This document shows, piece after piece, positions 7,140 to 9,352 of a DNA stretch of 9,352 bases. Position numbers and translations under genes: made by a program. Origin of the DNA: Phytoactinopolyspora endophytica (GTDB taxonomy: Bacteria > Actinomycetota > Actinomycetes > Jiangellales > Jiangellaceae); the NCBI RefSeq assembly GCF_004138495.1, contig NZ_ML142866.1:60814-70165 (forward strand), read 5' to 3'. A model generated the notes under the pieces. The model worked only from the letters and a program-made list of their open reading frames with translations, made no database searches and was not told the origin of the DNA. The first letter of the stretch is position 1, and each line of letters begins with the position of its first letter.

Positions 7140-7188
7140 TCGCGCGCCGGTCACATCTGCCCCGCCCTAGCCAGCCCAGGCCGCGAAC

Positions 7189-8079
7189 ATGAACGAGAAT
7201 ACCGTCCAGAGGATCCAGCGCTGCTTCGACGACGCCGGAGTCTTCGGCCATCTGCATGCCACCGCTCTGCACGACCGCCGCCGGGAGATCGGTGTGCTCC
7301 CCGACGAGCAGGTGGTCCTGGCATCCGTGTTCAAGCTCCCCCTCGTGATCGCGTTCGCCCAGATGGTCGACGCGGGCGAGATCGACGCGGCTGAGCAGAC
7401 GACTCTCGACGCCAGCGAGCGCAGCCCAGGCCCGACCGGGTTCGCCGCCATGGTCGACCCAGTGACGGTCTCGTGGCGAGACGCCGCCCGATCGATGATG
7501 GCGGTCAGCGACAACGCGGCGGCCGACGCCCTGCTCGATGTCGTGGGTCTCGGTCGGGTGAGCGGGGCGCTCGACAGCCTGGGCGCACGCTCGACCCGAA
7601 TCGTCAGCGGCATCCGCGACTTCTACACCACCCTGGTGGAGGACTGCGGAAGCACCTCCCTGGGCGAAGCGATCCGGTATATCCAGAGCGTGACGTCTCT
7701 CGCGGACCTCGCCAGCTTCGACCCGGCCAATCCACGGAACAACGTCGGCACCTGCCGCGACATGACGAGGATGCTAGAGGCCGTCTGGCGTGACCGCGCC
7801 GCGTCGAGCGAGCAGTGCGCGTTCATCCGCGGCGTCATGGCACAGCAGGTGTGGGCACAACGGCTCTCCGCGGCGTTCCCGTTCGACGACGTGGTCGTGT
7901 CCGGCAAGACGGGAACCTTCGTCGCGCTGCGCCACGAGGCCGGTGTCGTCGAATACCCGAACGGAGAGTCCTATGCGGTCGCCGTCTTCACAATGTCCAC
8001 TCGCGCACGCTTGATCTTGCCCGCGGCCGACGCCGCCATCGCGCAGGCGGCCAAGCTCGCCGTCGCCGCACTACGCTGA
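7189..8079 (+). CDS. Class A beta-lactamase-like serine hydrolase without export signal (BlaB-like)
   Basis: This 296-aa protein belongs to the serine penicillin-recognising fold. It shows SVFK (Ser46-Lys49), SDN (107-109) and KTGT (240-243) in the order and spacing of class A enzymes. Two features argue against an ordinary beta-lactamase. It starts directly with MNENTVQRIQRCF, with no signal peptide or lipobox, so it should stay in the cytosol. The omega-loop segment before NPRNNVGTCRDMTRML (residues 160-180) shows no ExxLN, so the Glu166 that deacylates the enzyme appears absent. A protein that binds a ligand, or an esterase or peptidase, is more likely. Its place behind a LysR gene suggests the BlaB role, a cytosolic partner needed for induction. 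The ATG at 7189 has no clear ribosome site. The next ATG-like choices would cut into the fold. Confidence 0.88.
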   Translation: MNENTVQRIQRCFDDAGVFGHLHATALHDRRREIGVLPDEQVVLASVFKLPLVIAFAQMVDAGEIDAAEQTTLDASERSPGPTGFAAMVDPVTVSWRDAARSMMAVSDNAAADALLDVVGLGRVSGALDSLGARSTRIVSGIRDFYTTLVEDCGSTSLGEAIRYIQSVTSLADLASFDPANPRNNVGTCRDMTRMLEAVWRDRAASSEQCAFIRGVMAQQVWAQRLSAAFPFDDVVVSGKTGTFVALRHEAGVVEYPNGESYAVAVFTMSTRARLILPAADAAIAQAAKLAVAALR

Positions 8080-8119
8080 CCATGCCCGCCGTCGCCTCGC
8101 CACGCTGACCATGTCCGCA
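8062..8119. repeat. Imperfect 29-bp tandem duplication across a stop-start junction
   Basis: 8062-8090 and 8091-8119 align without gaps at 24 of 29 positions, and both contain acgctgaccatg. The first copy holds the TGA of the beta-lactamase-like gene (8077-8079) and an ATG at 8082. The second holds a TGA (8106-8108) and an ATG at 8111. The first ATG opens an 8-codon ORF (MPAVASPR) that ends exactly at the second TGA, 2 nt before the next ATG. The duplication therefore inserted a minicistron between two genes. Confidence 0.8.
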
Positions 8120-8194
8120 ATGCATACCCCCGTCACCCGTCGCCCGTCGGCTTCATGGTTGTGGGTAGGCTCGTCGCTCGTGTGGAGCACAGCC

Positions 8195-8632
8195 GTGAGG
8201 ATCTACCGGCAGGTCGTTCGCCTCGCACTGCTCGGTCTCGCCATCGTCGCCGTCGTCGCGATGCATCACGTCGCAGGGCCGGCGCCGTCAGGTACCGACA
8301 GCGCACCCAGCGCGGCCGCACATGTCGTCACCTCCACCACACCCGGGCTCGACATCCACGTCGCCCCGCCGGGTGACGGCCAACATGGTCACGGCGAAAC
8401 CACAGGTTCCGGCACCCCCAGCCATTCCCCGGTGGACCATCTCATCTCCTTGTGTCTGGCAGCGCTGACCGCCGCGACGCTGACGGCGATCCTCTGGATT
8501 CTCACCAGCAGGATGACGCTGCTGGTCATGCCGCGGCTGCGTCACTGGGTGCGGTTGGCCGTCCCACGGCGCCCGCCGCCACGGCAGCATGGATTCGCAT
8601 TGCTGCTGACCCTCTGCGTGATCCGGACCTAA
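8195..8632 (+). CDS. DUF6153-like small membrane protein
   Basis: Function unknown. The protein is 145 aa from the GTG at 8195, which has GGAG 7 nt upstream. It has a first membrane helix (about 9-22, LALLGLAIVAVVA), then MHHVAG, a histidine-rich loop (HVV, DIHV, QHGHGE, SHSPVDH), a second helix (about 82-103, LISLCLAALTAATLTAILWI), a basic stretch with several prolines, and the ending LLTLCVIRT. This layout resembles the actinobacterial DUF6153 family, whose genes I recall beside DUF305 genes. The His-rich loop between two helices would suit metal binding outside the cell. The frame is also open from ATG 8111, adding 28 residues (MSAMHTPVTR...) without a ribosome site, so the start is uncertain. 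TAGGCT at 8166-8171 could be a -10 box for the shorter form. It lies 55 nt before the DUF305 gene, probably in one operon. Confidence 0.72.
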   Translation: MRIYRQVVRLALLGLAIVAVVAMHHVAGPAPSGTDSAPSAAAHVVTSTTPGLDIHVAPPGDGQHGHGETTGSGTPSHSPVDHLISLCLAALTAATLTAILWILTSRMTLLVMPRLRHWVRLAVPRRPPPRQHGFALLLTLCVIRT

Positions 8633-8687
8633 CTGCCACGTCGTCCGTGGACAAACCCGGGTCACCAAGCACACCATCAGCAGAGAG

Positions 8688-9335
8688 ATGACACAGACGA
8701 TGCAACGCTCTTCCACCATCATGTTCCGCAGGCTCACGTACTGTGCCGCCGGCGCCGCACTCCTGGTCGCCGGCCTTGCCGCCTGCTCCAACGACGACAA
8801 CAGTGACGCCGATGCCGATGTCACGTCTGATACCAGCCACAACGACGCAGACGTCGCGTTCGCTCAGGAGATGATCCCGCATCACGCCCAGGCGATCGAG
8901 ATGTCAGAGCTGGTTCCGGATCGCGCCGAGTCACCAGAGGTGCAAGCCCTCGCCGAGGACATCGAGGCGGCCCAGCAGCCAGAGATCGATCTCATGTCAG
9001 ACATGCTCGTAGGCTGGGATGAAGATGTCCCCGACATCGAAGGCAGCGATGGCGAGGGCAGCGATGGCGGCCACGAGGGCCACGGCGCCGACGATATGCC
9101 AGGCATGATGAGCCACGACGAGATGGCCGAGCTTGACGCCGCCACCGGAGCGGACTTCGACCGGATGTGGTTGACCATGATGATCGAACACCACGAAGGC
9201 GCGATCACCATGTCAGAGGACGTTCTGGCCGATGGCACCGACACCGATGTGGGCCACCTTGCCGAAGAGATCATAGACGTCCAGCAGGCAGAGATCGACC
9301 AGATGCAAGGACTGCTGGAGGGCCTCCCGTCATGA
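8688..9335 (+). CDS. DUF305 family lipoprotein, probable copper-related protein
   Basis: This is a 215-aa exported protein with a lipoprotein signal ending in GLAAC (Cys33), so it should be tethered outside the membrane. It has two related DUF305 helical segments: FAQEMIPHHAQAIEMSEL (58-75) and MWLTMMIEHHEGAITMSE (160-177), each with Met-x-x-His-His and a following Met. A hinge of Gly/Asp/His with MPGMM lies between them (about 117-141). The Met and His pattern is characteristic of the family, several members of which are linked to copper. Metal binding is inferred, not shown. The ATG at 8688 overlaps AGAGAG with no spacer. ATG 8700 or 8721 are possible starts and keep the signal. A DUF6153-like gene precedes it and the next gene overlaps its stop (ATGA), so the three look like one operon. 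Confidence 0.92.
   Translation: MTQTMQRSSTIMFRRLTYCAAGAALLVAGLAACSNDDNSDADADVTSDTSHNDADVAFAQEMIPHHAQAIEMSELVPDRAESPEVQALAEDIEAAQQPEIDLMSDMLVGWDEDVPDIEGSDGEGSDGGHEGHGADDMPGMMSHDEMAELDAATGADFDRMWLTMMIEHHEGAITMSEDVLADGTDTDVGHLAEEIIDVQQAEIDQMQGLLEGLPS
9042..9068 (+). repeat. Short direct repeat in the DUF305 hinge
   Basis: ggcagcgatggc occurs at 9042-9053 and 9057-9068, separated by gag. It encodes the GSDG-E-GSDG part of the hinge between the two DUF305 segments. It is in frame (15-bp period) and probably a recent small duplication lengthening a flexible linker. Confidence 0.8.
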
Positions 9336-9352
9336 GGACTCGGAAACGCATG
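9332..9352 (+). CDS. Start of a downstream gene, cut by the window end
   Basis: ATG at 9332 overlaps the DUF305 stop codon as ATGA, the usual layout of translationally coupled genes. GGAGGG (9317-9322) lies 9 nt upstream as a ribosome site. Only MRTRKRM can be read. The basic start would suit a signal peptide, but nothing more can be said. Genes for LVIVD-repeat surface proteins often follow DUF305 genes in actinomycetes, which is a guess from context. Confidence 0.6.

Noticed and set aside
6314..7192. 292-aa frame overlapping the LysR gene
   Set aside because: It is Arg/Pro/Ser-rich and lies within a recognisable LysR coding sequence in another frame.
7189..8079. Ordinary secreted class A beta-lactamase
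   Set aside because: There is no signal peptide and no visible ExxLN omega-loop motif, so a resistance enzyme call is not supported.

Overview
The window is high-GC DNA with strongly G/C-biased third codon positions, GTG starts and few T-rich terminators. It encodes a class II (AroG-type) DAHP synthase, a MecA_N-type penicillin-binding lipoprotein, and DUF6153 and DUF305 proteins. Together these point to an actinomycete. The very acidic exported proteins might hint at a salt-tolerant lineage, but that is only a guess. No rRNA, tRNA, CRISPR array, transposase or phage gene was seen.

Layout. (1) 115-1476 (-) is DAHP synthase, the entry to the shikimate pathway. It is divergent from (2) 1769-2983 (+), a phosphofructokinase of the pyrophosphate-using type. 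Both are central metabolism. (3) 2984-3123 is a convergent intergenic region holding a long inverted repeat. (4) 3124-6083 (-) is a two-gene operon: a membrane-anchored secreted protein of unknown function, then a penicillin-binding lipoprotein with an expanded 18-bp repeat coding an acidic tract. (5) 6084-6170 is a divergent promoter region with a LysR-type palindrome. (6) 6171-8079 (+) is a LysR regulator followed by a class A beta-lactamase-like protein without an export signal. (7) 8195-9335 (+) is a DUF6153 membrane protein and a DUF305 lipoprotein, probably metal (copper) related. A further gene starts at 9332 and runs off the end.

The most interesting reading concerns blocks 4-6. A LysR regulator in tandem with a cytosolic SxxK/SDN/KTG protein, divergent from a beta-lactam-related exported gene, is the arrangement I recall for BlaA/BlaB of Streptomyces cacaoi, which control the beta-lactamase gene blaL. 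Here the divergent target would be a penicillin-binding lipoprotein operon instead of a beta-lactamase. This would be a BlaAB-like sensor controlling a MecA-like cell-wall synthase. It is inferred from layout and motifs and has not been tested.

Smaller points of interest are a four-codon minicistron just upstream of the target operon, a 29-bp tandem duplication that copies a stop-start junction after the beta-lactamase-like gene, and a 6-bp duplication in one arm of the 3020-3100 inverted repeat.
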